DNA of 64,000 nt from assembly GCF_017874715.1 (NCBI RefSeq), contig NZ_JAGGLR010000004.1, positions 62,001 to 126,000 of the forward strand, written 5' to 3'. The notes beneath the pieces were generated by a model, which did no database searches, was not told where the DNA came from, and worked only from the letters and a program-made list of their open reading frames with translations. Below are positions 18,583-30,416 of this stretch, in pieces; position 1 is the stretch's first letter, and each line of letters opens with the position of its first letter. Position numbers and translations under genes: made by a program. This DNA is from Streptomyces iranensis. GTDB taxonomy: Bacteria; Actinomycetota; Actinomycetes; Streptomycetales; Streptomycetaceae.

Positions 18583-19286
18583 GACCGGCGGGGGCGGGAT
18601 GCGTCCCGGTCGGCCACCGCGGCGACCCGTATGTGTGCCGTGAGAACACCCTGCCCTCGATCCGCTCCGCGGTTCGCGCGGGCGCGGGCGCGGTCGAGAT
18701 CGACGTACGGCTGACCCGGGACGGTGTGCCGGTGCTGCTCCACGACGCCACGCTGAAGCGGCTGTGGGGCCGGGACCGGCCGCTGTCCGGGCTGACCGCC
18801 GACGAGGTGCGGCAGCTGACCGGCGGGGGCGTGCCGACCCTGCTCGAGGCCCTCGCCCGCACCGCCTCCACCCGGCTGCTGATCGACCTGCCGGACGCGT
18901 CGGCCGCGTCCGCCGCCGTCGCCCAGGTGCGGGAGAGCGGGGCGGCCGACCGGGTGTACTACTGCGGCGCCCTGGCGGCCCTGCACGCCGTGCGCCGCGC
19001 GGACCCGGACGCCGAGATCGCGCTGACCTGGACCACGCTGGCCCCACCGCGTCCGGCGCTGCTGGCCGCGCTGCGCCCCCGGTGGCTCAACTACCGCTTC
19101 GGGCTGGTCTCCCGGGAGCTGGTCGCCCGCCATCACGCCGACGGGCTGCTGGTCTCCGCCTGGACCGCCGATACCCGGCGGTCGATGTCCCGGCTGCTGC
19201 GGGCGGGCGTCGACGCGATCACCACCAACCGCGTCGCCGCCCTGGCGGCCCTGGTCCGGATGTCCCCCCTTGGTCATGACGGGTGA
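18579..19286 (+). CDS. Glycerophosphodiester phosphodiesterase
   Basis: 235-residue GDPD-family TIM barrel. The catalytic/metal motifs are VGHRGDP with ENTLPSI, then EIDVRLTRDGVPVLLHD, and the closing AWTADTRRSMSRLLRAGVDAITTNR. It lacks a signal peptide and is probably cytoplasmic. Its ATG overlaps the deaminase stop by 4 nt (18579-18582), so the two are co-translated, although no shared pathway is obvious. The usual activity is hydrolysis of glycerophosphodiesters to glycerol-3-phosphate and an alcohol. Confidence 0.9.
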   Translation: MRPAGAGCVPVGHRGDPYVCRENTLPSIRSAVRAGAGAVEIDVRLTRDGVPVLLHDATLKRLWGRDRPLSGLTADEVRQLTGGGVPTLLEALARTASTRLLIDLPDASAASAAVAQVRESGAADRVYYCGALAALHAVRRADPDAEIALTWTTLAPPRPALLAALRPRWLNYRFGLVSRELVARHHADGLLVSAWTADTRRSMSRLLRAGVDAITTNRVAALAALVRMSPLGHDG

Positions 19287-19399
19287 CCCTGCCATGACCA
19301 AGTGACAAGCCCGGCGCGGGAATCGTCGGCCCGCGCGGCACGGGAACCAACCCGCCCCGGGCGGACATCGGCCCGCCCGGCGCGGGAATCAGCCCCGCA
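19287..19399. other. Convergent gap with repeated GC-rich words
   Basis: This 113-bp region separates the phosphodiesterase from the convergent dehydrogenase. The words CCCGGCGCGGGAATC occur twice, near 19312 and 19377, and complementary GGGCGG/CCGCCC-type runs could form weak hairpins. It probably serves as a two-way termination zone, but no single strong terminator stands out. Confidence 0.3.
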
Positions 19400-20851
19400 T
19401 CAGCCCAGCGACGTCATGACGTGCTTGATGCGGGTGTAGTCCTCGAAGCCGTACGCGGACAGATCCTTGCCGTAGCCGGACTTCTTGAAGCCGCCGTGCG
19501 GCATCTCGGCGACCAGCGGGATGTGGGTGTTGATCCAGACGCAGCCGAAGTCCAGGGCCCTGGACATCCGCATCGCGCGGGCGTGGTCCTTGGTCCACAC
19601 CGACGAGGCGAGCGCGTACTCCACACCGTTGGCGTAGGAGATGGCCTGCTCCTCGTCCGAGAAGGTCTGCACGGTGATGACCGGGCCGAAGACCTCGTTC
19701 TGGATGATCTCGTCGTCCTGCTTCAGTCCGGAGACCACGGTGGGCGCGTAGAAGAAGCCCTTGTCGCCGACCCGGTGGCCGCCCGCCTCGACCTTGGCGT
19801 GCGCGGGGAGCCGGTCGATGAAGCCGGTGACCTGGGCCAGCTGGTTGGCGTTGTTCAACGGGCCGTACAGCACGTCCTCGTCGTCCGGCGCGCCGGTCTT
19901 GGTCTCGGCGGCGGCCTTGGCGAGCGCGCTCACGAACTCGTCGTGGATGGACTCGTGGACCAGCACCCGGGTGGCGGCCGTACAGTCCTGCCCCGCGTTG
20001 AAGAAGCCCGCGACCGAGATGTCCTCGACCGCCTTGGGGATGTCGGTGTCCTCGAAGACCACGACCGGGGCCTTGCCGCCGAGCTCCAGGTGCACCCGCT
20101 TGATGTCCTTGGAGGCGCTCTCGGCGACCTGCTTGCCGGCCCGCACCGAGCCGGTGATGGACGCCATGGCGGGCACGGAGTGCTCGACCATCAGCCGGCC
20201 GGTCTCGCGGTCGCCGCAGATCACGTTGAAGACACCCTGCGGATGGCCCAGCTCCGCCAGCACCCCGCCGATGATCTCGGCGAACAGCACGGTGGAGGCG
20301 GGCGTGGTGTCCGAGGGCTTGATGACGACCGTGTTGCCCGCCGCCAGCGCCGGGGCGAACTTCCATACGGCCATCATCATCGGGTAGTTCCACGGTGCGA
20401 CCTGGGCACACACCCCGACCGGCTCGCGCCGGATGATCGAGGTGAGCCCCTCCATGTACTCACCGGCCGAGCGGCCCTCCAGCATCCGGGCCGCGCCCGC
20501 GAAGAAGCGGATCTGGTCGATCATCGGCGGGATCTCCTCGTCCCGCGTGAGACCGATCGGCTTGCCGGTGTTCTCGGACTCGGCGGCGATCAGCTCCTCC
20601 GCCCGCGCCTCGAAGGCGTCGGCGATCTTGAGCAGGGCCTTCTGCCGCTCGCCGGGCACCAGGTCGCGCCAGGCCGGGAAGGCGGCCTCGGCGGCGGCCA
20701 TCGCCGCGTCCACGTCCGCGGCGCCCGACAGCGGCGCGGTGGCGTAGGGCTCGCCCGTGGCCGGGTTGACCACCTCCGTGGTCCGCCCGTCCGCGGCGTC
20801 CCGGAACTCTCCGTCGATGTAATTGCGCAGACGACGCAGTTCGGTGGTCAC
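19400..20851 (-). CDS. Gamma-aminobutyraldehyde dehydrogenase, second copy
   Basis: 483-residue aldehyde dehydrogenase. Motifs are CAQVAPWNYPMMMAVWK, the nucleotide-binding ITGSVRAGKQVAE, the general base in HLELGGKAPVV, the catalytic Cys in NAGQDCTAATR and EVFGPVITVQTF. It is similar in sequence to the enzyme at 13441-14961 (shared C-terminal AEMPHGGFKKSGYGKDLSAY type). It is divergent from the Lrp/AsnC-aminotransferase pair, so aldehyde made by that aminotransferase is the likely substrate. A conserved upstream word at 20905-20922 is shared with the first copy. Confidence 0.92.
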   Translation of the reverse strand: MTTELRRLRNYIDGEFRDAADGRTTEVVNPATGEPYATAPLSGAADVDAAMAAAEAAFPAWRDLVPGERQKALLKIADAFEARAEELIAAESENTGKPIGLTRDEEIPPMIDQIRFFAGAARMLEGRSAGEYMEGLTSIIRREPVGVCAQVAPWNYPMMMAVWKFAPALAAGNTVVIKPSDTTPASTVLFAEIIGGVLAELGHPQGVFNVICGDRETGRLMVEHSVPAMASITGSVRAGKQVAESASKDIKRVHLELGGKAPVVVFEDTDIPKAVEDISVAGFFNAGQDCTAATRVLVHESIHDEFVSALAKAAAETKTGAPDDEDVLYGPLNNANQLAQVTGFIDRLPAHAKVEAGGHRVGDKGFFYAPTVVSGLKQDDEIIQNEVFGPVITVQTFSDEEQAISYANGVEYALASSVWTKDHARAMRMSRALDFGCVWINTHIPLVAEMPHGGFKKSGYGKDLSAYGFEDYTRIKHVMTSLG

Positions 20852-20904
20852 GTGCCACCCCTCCTGTCAGCTGTCCGATGGGTGAGACACCCACAGTAGT
20901 CGCC

Positions 20905-20978
20905 GGTGCTGCGTTTTCAACATACCCGCCACACCAGAACGACGGAATCAGTGTTTTCGAGGTCTCTTAACGACGAAA
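20905..20978. promoter_or_regulatory. Divergent regulatory region of ALDH and Lrp/AsnC genes
   Basis: The region between the divergent genes is locally A/T-rich for this genome. It contains GGTGCTGCGTTTTCAACA (20905-20922), which resembles the site upstream of the first dehydrogenase operon. It also contains TTTCG (20955-20959) and CGAAA (20974-20978), an inverted pair 14 nt apart of the kind bound by Lrp-family dimers. Autoregulation by the adjacent Lrp protein is inferred. Confidence 0.35.
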
Positions 20979-21029
20979 TACATCGAAGAAGGGTTGCGAC
21001 ACGGGCGAGGCTCGTGCACAGTGAGGGTC

Positions 21030-21503
21030 GTGGCCACACCTGACAAGAACGGCACGCCGACCCTCGACTCCGTATCCCTGGCGATCATCGAGCAGCTCCA
21101 GGAGGACGGTCGCCGGCCGTACGCCGCCATCGGAAAGGCCGTCGGGCTCTCCGAGGCCGCCGTACGGCAGCGTGTGCAGAAGCTGCTCGACCAGGGCGTG
21201 ATGCAGATCGTCGCCGTCACCGATCCTCTCACCGTGGGGTTCCGGCGGCAGGCGATGGTCGGCATCAACGTCGAGGGCGATCTCGACCCGGTCGCGGACG
21301 CGCTGACCGCCATGGACGAGGTCGAGTACGTGGTCGTCACCGCGGGCTCCTTCGATCTCCTGATCGAGATCGTCTGCGAGGACGACGACCATCTCCTCGA
21401 AATGATCAACAAGCGGATCCGCACGCTGCCCGGTGTGCGCTCCACCGAGAGCTTCGTCTACCTCAAGCTCCGGAAGCAGACCTATACCTGGGGAACGAGA
21501 TAG
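21030..21503 (+). CDS. Lrp/AsnC-family transcriptional regulator
   Basis: 157 residues from the GTG at 21030; another GTG at 21021 and an ATG at 20994 are alternative starts. The N-terminal winged helix has SLAIIEQLQEDGRRPYAAIGKAVGLSEAAVRQRVQKL. The C-terminal RAM/AsnC ligand domain (about 70-150) contains VEYVVVTAGSFDLLIEIVCED. Its stop lies 2 nt before the aminotransferase ATG, so the two form an operon. It is likely a feedback regulator responding to an amino acid or amine and acting on the divergent dehydrogenase. Confidence 0.92.
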   Translation: MATPDKNGTPTLDSVSLAIIEQLQEDGRRPYAAIGKAVGLSEAAVRQRVQKLLDQGVMQIVAVTDPLTVGFRRQAMVGINVEGDLDPVADALTAMDEVEYVVVTAGSFDLLIEIVCEDDDHLLEMINKRIRTLPGVRSTESFVYLKLRKQTYTWGTR

Positions 21504-21505
21504 CA

Positions 21506-24712
<3,207 letters not shown>

Positions 24713-24953
24713 CACGGCGGACCTCGCGTGGGGACGGTTCGTACATCCCGGGGATCGGGAGTGGAGGAAACGTACACTTCCCGGACGCTTCGGCGACACC
24801 TAGGGTCTCCGTCACTCCCCACATTCCCCACACTCCCCTGGGGCTCGATCCCCGCGGATCGCCGGGACCTCCCCGATCCCGTGCGTCCCCGCCCGCCCGA
24901 CGTCCCGACCTCCCGACCGCCAGCCGACCCCCGCCGGACCGAGGAGCACCGCC

Positions 24954-26429
24954 ATGACCGCTGTCGACTACACCGTGATCGTCGTCTATCTCGCGGGCAT
25001 GCTCGCGCTCGGCTGGTGGGGGATGCGCCGCACCAGCTCCACCAGCGACTTCCTGGTCGCGGGGCGGCGGCTGGGGCCGCTGATGTACTCCGGGACGATG
25101 GCCGCGATCGTGCTCGGCGGCGCGTCCACCATCGGCGGCGTCGGGCTCGGCTATCAGTACGGGCTCTCCGGCGCCTGGATGGTCATCGCCATCGGCCTCG
25201 GGCTGCTGGCGCTGTCGGTCTTCTTCTCGGCGCGCATCGCCCGGCTCAAGGTCTACACAGTCAGCCAGATGCTGGATCTGCGCTACGGCGGCTCCTCCGG
25301 GCTGATCTCGGGCATCGTGATGTGGGCCTACACCCTGATGCTGGCGGTCACCTCGACCATCGCCTACGCCACCATCTTCGACGTGATCTTCGGTCTTGAC
25401 CGGGTCGTCGCCATCGTGCTCGGCGGGGCGATCGTGGTCTGTTACTCGGCGCTCGGCGGCATGTGGTCGATCACCCTCACCGACATGGTGCAGTTCGTGG
25501 TCAAGACGGTGGGCGTGCTGCTCCTGCTGCTGCCGATCGCGGTGGTGAAGGCGGGCGGCTTCGACGCGATGAAGGCCGAACTCCCCCATGGCTACTTCTC
25601 CCCCATGGGCATCGGCGGCCAGACCGTCTTCACCTATGTGCTGATCTACTCCTTCGGCATGCTGATCGGCCAGGACATCTGGCAGCGGGTCTTCACCGCC
25701 CGCGATGACCGGGTCGCCCGCCTCGGCGGCACCGCCGCCGGTACGTACTGCCTGGCCTACGCGGTCGCGGGCGCGATCATCGGCACGGCGGCCAGGGTGC
25801 TGTACCCCAAGCTGGGCGCCCCGGACGACGCGTTCGCGACCATCGTCAAGGACGCCCTCCCGGTCGGCGTGAAGGGGCTGGTGCTGGCCGCCGCGCTGTC
25901 CGCGGTGATGTCCACCTCCTCGGGCGCGCTGATCGCCTGCGCGACGGTGGCCAACAACGACATCTGGGCCCGGCTGAGCGGCCGTACGCTCCGTACGGCC
26001 GGCGCCTCCCATGACGAGATCGGCGGCAACCGCGTCTTCATCCTCATCATGGGCGTCGCCGTGATCGGCATCTCCGTGGCGCTCAACGATGTCGTCGAGG
26101 CGCTGACCGTCGCCTACAACATGCTGGTCGGCGGGTTGCTGATGCCGATCCTGGGCGGGCTGCTGTGGAAGCGCGGCACCGGCGCGGGCGCACTGGCCTC
26201 GGTCGGTGTCGGCGGCCTTACGGTCATCGCGCTGATGGGGTGGAAGGGCATCCTCGCCAACGAGCCCATCTACTTCGGGCTGCTGGCCTCGCTGGTGGCG
26301 TATGTGGCGGTCAGCCTCGCCACCAAGCCGACGGACGCGGCGATCCTGGACGTCTGGCGGCGGCGGCTGGCCGGTGAGCCCGCCGCCCCCGTCTCGGAGA
26401 CCACCAGTCGGGCCACCGCGGGCGCCTGA
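24954..26429 (+). CDS. Sodium:solute symporter (SSS family)
   Basis: 491-residue transporter with about 13 hydrophobic helices starting at DYTVIVVYLAGMLALGWWG. SSS-type features include SDFLVAGRRLGPLMYSGTMAA, GGASTIGGVGLGYQYG and GLVLAAALSAVMSTSSGALIA. The family imports solutes such as carboxylates, amino acids, purines, urea or choline with sodium. It is divergent from the PucR regulator and 54 bp upstream of the thiamine-diphosphate enzyme, so it may import that pathway's substrate. The substrate cannot be read from sequence. Confidence 0.9.
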   Translation: MTAVDYTVIVVYLAGMLALGWWGMRRTSSTSDFLVAGRRLGPLMYSGTMAAIVLGGASTIGGVGLGYQYGLSGAWMVIAIGLGLLALSVFFSARIARLKVYTVSQMLDLRYGGSSGLISGIVMWAYTLMLAVTSTIAYATIFDVIFGLDRVVAIVLGGAIVVCYSALGGMWSITLTDMVQFVVKTVGVLLLLLPIAVVKAGGFDAMKAELPHGYFSPMGIGGQTVFTYVLIYSFGMLIGQDIWQRVFTARDDRVARLGGTAAGTYCLAYAVAGAIIGTAARVLYPKLGAPDDAFATIVKDALPVGVKGLVLAAALSAVMSTSSGALIACATVANNDIWARLSGRTLRTAGASHDEIGGNRVFILIMGVAVIGISVALNDVVEALTVAYNMLVGGLLMPILGGLLWKRGTGAGALASVGVGGLTVIALMGWKGILANEPIYFGLLASLVAYVAVSLATKPTDAAILDVWRRRLAGEPAAPVSETTSRATAGA

Positions 26430-26483
26430 CACCGCATCACGCTCGCTCTCTTCGATACACATCGTCAGAAAGGCACCAAACCC

Positions 26484-28178
26484 ATGCCCACCGCACAGCG
26501 CGCGCGTCACGGCGGCGATCTCGTCGTGGAGTCCCTCACCGCGCTCGGGGCGAGCACCGTGTTCGGGCTTCCCGGACAGCACGCCCTCGGGGCGTTCGAC
26601 GCGCTGCGGCGGTCCGGGCTCACCTATGTGGGGCTGCGGGTGGAGAACAACGCCGGGTTCGCCGCCGACGCCTTCGCGCGGGTCACCGGCACAGTGGCAC
26701 CGCTGCTGGTGTCCACCGGGCCGGGGGCGCTCATGACGCTCGCCGCGCTGCAGGAGTCGGCGGCGGCGTCCGCGCCGGTCCTCGCCATCGGCAGCCAGGT
26801 GCCGACGGCGGGGCTGGGCGGCGGGCGCAAGGGCTATCTGCATGAACTCGTGGACCAGAAGGCGTCGTTCCGCGACGTGGTGAAGTCCGTCCACACGGTC
26901 CGTACCGCCTCCCAGATCCCCTCCGCGGTCGCCGCCGCCTGGGCGTCCGCGCTGGAGGCCCCCGCCGGGCCGGTGTGGCTGGAGATCCCGCAGGACGTGC
27001 TGCTCGCACCGGTCTCCGTGCCGCCGGTGACCTCGCTGCGGGCCGAGCCCCGGCCGCTGCCGCCCCGGCCCGAGCTGACGGCGGAGGCCGTGAGGCTGCT
27101 GAACGCCGCCGAGCGTCCGGTGATCCTGGCCGGGGGCGGAGTGGTGCGCGCCGGGGCGCGGCAGGAGCTGCGGGCGCTGGCCGAGGCGCTGGACGCCCCC
27201 GTGGCAACGACCTTCGGCGGCAAGGGCGCGTTTCCGTGGGATCACCCGCTCTCGCTCCAGTCCTGGCTGGAGGACGCGCACACCACCGAGTTCCTGGAGG
27301 ACGCCGACGTCCTGCTGGTCGTCGGCTCCGGGCTCGGTGAACTCTCCTCCAACTACCACACGTTCAGCCCGCGAGGCCGTCTCGTACAGATCGAGGCCGA
27401 CCTCGGCAAGCTGGAGTCCAACCATCCGGCGCTCGGCATCCACGCCGACGCCCGCGAGGCGCTGGCCGCCCTCACCGAGGCCGTGACGCCCCGCCCGCCG
27501 GGCCCGGCGGCCAAGGCCGCGGCCGGGCTGCTCACCCGGGTGCGGGAGCGGATCGACGCGCAGGGCCTGGAGCTGGAGCGGCGGGTGCTGGACGCGGTGC
27601 GGGACGCGCTGCCCGATGACTCCCCCAGCTTCTGGGACATGACGATCCTCGCCTACTGGGCCTGGTCCGCCTTCGATCCCCGTGCGGGCGCCCTGCACTC
27701 GGCGCAGGGCGCGGGCGGCCTCGGCTACGGCTTCCCGGCCGCCCTCGGTGCAGCCGCCGCGGATCGCGGACGGCCGGTGCTGGCCGTGTCGGGCGACGGC
27801 GGCGCCATGTACTCGATCGCCGAACTCGCGACCGCCCATCAGTGTCAACTCCCCATCACCTGGCTGATCGTGGACGACGGCGGCTACGGCATCCTGCGCG
27901 AGTACATGACGGACACGTTCGGCGAGGCGACCGCCACCGAGCTGTCCCGCCCGGACTTCGTCGCGCTGGCCGAGTCCTTCGGCGTCCCGGCGGTCCGCAC
28001 CACACCCGAGCGGCTGCGCGCGGACCTCGCCGACGCCCTCGCGGCCCCCGGGCCGTCGGTCGTGGTACTGCCCGCGCTGCTGCGGATGTTCGCGCCCACC
28101 CACCTCGACCGGCTCACCGACGGCGGCCACGATGGCGGCCACGGTCCCGATGGCGACCCCGGTTCCGATCAGCGCTGA
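26484..28178 (+). CDS. Thiamine-diphosphate enzyme, acetolactate-synthase-like, unknown substrate
   Basis: 564 residues in the three-domain TPP-enzyme layout: an N-terminal Pyr domain with the cofactor-activating Glu (GLRVENNAGFAADAFA), a central domain (about 190-330), and a C-terminal PP domain with VSGDGGAMYSIAELATAH. The second Mg-binding position, normally Asn, appears as Asp in VDDGGYGIL. The family includes acetolactate synthase, benzoylformate decarboxylase and sulfoacetaldehyde acetyltransferase. No acetolactate-synthase small subunit is near. It lies with a symporter and PucR regulator, so a catabolic decarboxylase or lyase is more likely. The last 20 residues are a His/Gly/Asp-rich tail. 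Confidence 0.85.
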   Translation: MPTAQRARHGGDLVVESLTALGASTVFGLPGQHALGAFDALRRSGLTYVGLRVENNAGFAADAFARVTGTVAPLLVSTGPGALMTLAALQESAAASAPVLAIGSQVPTAGLGGGRKGYLHELVDQKASFRDVVKSVHTVRTASQIPSAVAAAWASALEAPAGPVWLEIPQDVLLAPVSVPPVTSLRAEPRPLPPRPELTAEAVRLLNAAERPVILAGGGVVRAGARQELRALAEALDAPVATTFGGKGAFPWDHPLSLQSWLEDAHTTEFLEDADVLLVVGSGLGELSSNYHTFSPRGRLVQIEADLGKLESNHPALGIHADAREALAALTEAVTPRPPGPAAKAAAGLLTRVRERIDAQGLELERRVLDAVRDALPDDSPSFWDMTILAYWAWSAFDPRAGALHSAQGAGGLGYGFPAALGAAAADRGRPVLAVSGDGGAMYSIAELATAHQCQLPITWLIVDDGGYGILREYMTDTFGEATATELSRPDFVALAESFGVPAVRTTPERLRADLADALAAPGPSVVVLPALLRMFAPTHLDRLTDGGHDGGHGPDGDPGSDQR

Positions 28179-28209
28179 TCGGAGCCCGACCCCGATCAGG
28201 GCTGATCGG
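28165..28209. repeat. Two tandem 18-bp palindromes spanning the TPP-enzyme stop
   Basis: CCGATCAGCGCTGATCGG (28165-28182) is a perfect 18-bp palindrome and contains the TGA stop of the preceding gene. A second copy, CCGATCAGGGCTGATCGG (28192-28209), differs at one central base. They could be tandem termination hairpins or an operator pair for the following ABC genes. Confidence 0.7.
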
Positions 28210-28216
28210 AGGAAAT

Positions 28217-28252
28217 GGGGGCCACCCGCGCCGAGCCTGGGCGCGGGCCCCC
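28217..28252 (+). terminator. GC-rich hairpin before ABC genes
   Basis: GGGGGCC...CCGCGCC pairs with GGGCGCGGGCCCCC across a short loop with a two-base bulge. It lies downstream of the TPP-enzyme gene. There is no T-run, which is usual for Streptomyces terminators. Confidence 0.45.
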
Positions 28253-28347
28253 ACCCGAGTCCTTACCGTGCCAGTGACCCATTGGCTCCGCGCTCGTTCC
28301 CCCAACCGGGGGAACGAGACGGTCGCAGGTAAGGCGAGGTGCTCGCG

Positions 28348-29073
28348 ATGGTGGCTCCGCCGGACGACGACATGCTCGCGGCACGCACCGTGTCGTACGC
28401 CTACGGCGGCTCGCCCGCCCTCACCGGGGTCTCCCTCGGCGCCCGGAAGGGCGAGATCGTCGCCGTCACCGGTCCGCGCGGCTGTGGCAAGACCACCCTC
28501 CTCGCCTGTCTGGCGGGCCAACTCGTCCCGGACAGCGGGGAGGTGTGGTTCAAGGGCGTGCCCGTGCACTCCCTCCCTCCACTCGGCCTCGAACGGCTGC
28601 GGCGCGAGCACTTCGGCTGGATCGGCACCGAACCCCAGCTCGTCCCCGAGCTCACCGCCTGGGAGAACGCGGCGCTCGCCCTGATGCTGCGCGGCACCGG
28701 GCGGCGCGCCGCGAAGAGCGCCGCATGCGAATGGCTGGACCGGCTCGACATCGGCGAGTGCGCCCGAGCGCGGCCCGCCGCACTGCTGCAGTCGCAGCGC
28801 CAGCGGGTCGCGCTCGCCCGCGCGCTGGCCGCCGGGCCCAGCGTGCTCTTCGCCGACGAGCCCACCGCCCCGCTGCACCAGACCGACCGCGCCCAGCTGC
28901 TGCGCACCCTCACCTCGGCGGCCCGCTCCCACGGCATCACCGTGGTCCTCGCGACGCATGACCAGGAGGTGGCCACCCTCGCCGACCACACCGTCGCCCT
29001 GCTCGACGGGCGCCGGATGGGCTCGGACCCCTCCGAGGCGGAAGGCAGGGCCGCGTGCTCAGCCTCCGCCTAG
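28348..29073 (+). CDS. ABC transporter ATP-binding protein with degenerate signature motif
   Basis: 241 residues. Walker A is intact (GPRGCGKTTLLACLAG), as are Walker B (SVLFADEP) and the H-loop His (VLATHDQEVA). The LSGGQ signature is replaced by LLQSQRQRVALARAL, and the D-loop position reads APLHQ where the family has GALD. The layout otherwise matches the MacB/LolD export class. The ATG at 28348 has GAGG eight bases upstream; a GTG three codons earlier is too close to it. It overlaps the permease gene by 19 bp. ATP hydrolysis may be weak or need a partner. Confidence 0.85.
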   Translation: MVAPPDDDMLAARTVSYAYGGSPALTGVSLGARKGEIVAVTGPRGCGKTTLLACLAGQLVPDSGEVWFKGVPVHSLPPLGLERLRREHFGWIGTEPQLVPELTAWENAALALMLRGTGRRAAKSAACEWLDRLDIGECARARPAALLQSQRQRVALARALAAGPSVLFADEPTAPLHQTDRAQLLRTLTSAARSHGITVVLATHDQEVATLADHTVALLDGRRMGSDPSEAEGRAACSASA

Positions 29074-30311
29074 CCCGCGGCGCCCGCCCGTCGGTGCTGC
29101 TGCGGCGGTCGCTGGTCACCGTCGCGGCGGCGGGCGCGAGCTTTCTGCTGCTGAGCGCCCTCGGGTTCGCCTCGGGCCATCCAGACGACTCGCAGGGAGC
29201 GGTGGGGCGGCTGCTGTGGTGCCTGGTACCGCTGGCCGCGACCGTCCAGCTGGCCATCGCCGTGGGCCGCGCCGACCCCAGCACCGGCCCTGGCCCCGGT
29301 TTCGCCGCGGCCGGAGTCGGCCCGGCTCGGGCGGCGCTGCTCGCGGCGGTCTCGATGGCGGCCGCCTGTGCGCTCGGCGGTGTGCTGGCGCTGCTGGTCT
29401 TCCTGCATCTGCGCGGCGATCTCGGGGACTCCTGGCTGGGCTGGGCCGGAAGCGGGGCGGCCGGCCGGCAGCTCGGCGGCGGCTGGCCGCTGCCCTTGGC
29501 CGGTACGGTCACGCTGCTCGCCGTCGTCCCCATGGTGGTGGGTGCCGCGTGTGCGGCCGGACTGTGGCCCCGGCAGCCGAGGGCGGTCCACCAGCCGGTC
29601 CGCGGACCGCGGGGCGCCCGCCGCCCGGCGGCCCCGGCCCGGCCCACCGTCGTGACGGGGCCGGTCGCGCCCCGGCCCCACCAGGCCGCCTCCGGACTTC
29701 CCTGGGGCATCGCCCTGACCGCGGCCGGACTCGCCCTGCAGGCGTACGCGAGCGGTAACGCGCCCCCGCTCCCCGACGCCCTGCTCGCCGTGCCGGGCCG
29801 ACTCGGCGGCAACCCGCCCGGTGTGGTGGGTGGCTGGGCGCTGGCGGCGCTCGGGCTGGTGCTGGCCGGGCCCGGCCTCACCCATCTGTGCGGCAGGCTG
29901 CTGGCCGTGGGCCGGCCTGGCGTGCTGCGGCTGCTCGCCGGGCGGATGCTCCAGCAGGAGGCCGGGCTGATCGGACGCCCGGTCGGCGCGCTGTGTGCCC
30001 TGGCCGCCGCCGGATTCACCGTCCTCGAACTGTACGGAAGGGCCTCCGGGCCGTCCGGCGCCCATGCCTTCGGCCCGCTCACCGGCCTGGGCGCGGCCCT
30101 GGTCACGCTGTGCGCCGCTGCCACGACCCTGACCGCGGTCGTGGAAGCGAGGAGCGCGCGTGAGCGCACGACGGCCGCCCTGGTCCGCCTGGGCGCCCCG
30201 GCCCGGCTGCTCCGCGGGGCGGCCGCGCTGCGCGCGACGGCCCTGCTGGCGCTCCTGGTGCCGCTGGTGTGGGTGGTGGCGCATCTCACGGCGATGCCGT
30301 TCCACCGCTGA
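29055..30311 (+). CDS. ABC transporter permease (FtsX/MacB-like)
   Basis: 418 residues from a GTG inside the 3' end of the ATPase gene. About ten hydrophobic segments can be seen. The Pro/Arg-rich linker near residues 180-215 is polar. The C-terminal half (GLGAALVTLCAAATTLTAVVEARSAR then LRGAAALRATALLALLVPL) resembles the closing helices of FtsX-type permeases, but the large extracellular domain of MacB is absent. It forms a pair with the degenerate ATPase. The substrate is unknown. Confidence 0.75.
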   Translation: MLSLRLARGARPSVLLRRSLVTVAAAGASFLLLSALGFASGHPDDSQGAVGRLLWCLVPLAATVQLAIAVGRADPSTGPGPGFAAAGVGPARAALLAAVSMAAACALGGVLALLVFLHLRGDLGDSWLGWAGSGAAGRQLGGGWPLPLAGTVTLLAVVPMVVGAACAAGLWPRQPRAVHQPVRGPRGARRPAAPARPTVVTGPVAPRPHQAASGLPWGIALTAAGLALQAYASGNAPPLPDALLAVPGRLGGNPPGVVGGWALAALGLVLAGPGLTHLCGRLLAVGRPGVLRLLAGRMLQQEAGLIGRPVGALCALAAAGFTVLELYGRASGPSGAHAFGPLTGLGAALVTLCAAATTLTAVVEARSARERTTAALVRLGAPARLLRGAAALRATALLALLVPLVWVVAHLTAMPFHR

Positions 30312-30404
30312 AAATCCCGGGTGTCGGTGTTCATGCCTGGATTGTGCGGCGAAGCGGCCCGGTCATGATTGCCCCAATCCACAGCCCCATACCTCCGGTG
30401 TGAT

Positions 30405-30416
30405 TAGCATGTCGGC
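30405..30416 (+). promoter_or_regulatory. Possible leaderless promoter
   Basis: TAGCAT (30405-30410) fits the TAnnnT pattern of a -10 element and lies 6 nt before the GTG start at 30417, with no ribosome site between. This spacing is that expected for a leaderless transcript. No clear -35 is visible. Confidence 0.3.

Noticed and set aside
26484..28178. TPP enzyme considered as the biosynthetic acetolactate synthase IlvB
   Set aside because: No small subunit or branched-chain biosynthesis genes are adjacent, and one metal-binding residue differs. The setting is catabolic.
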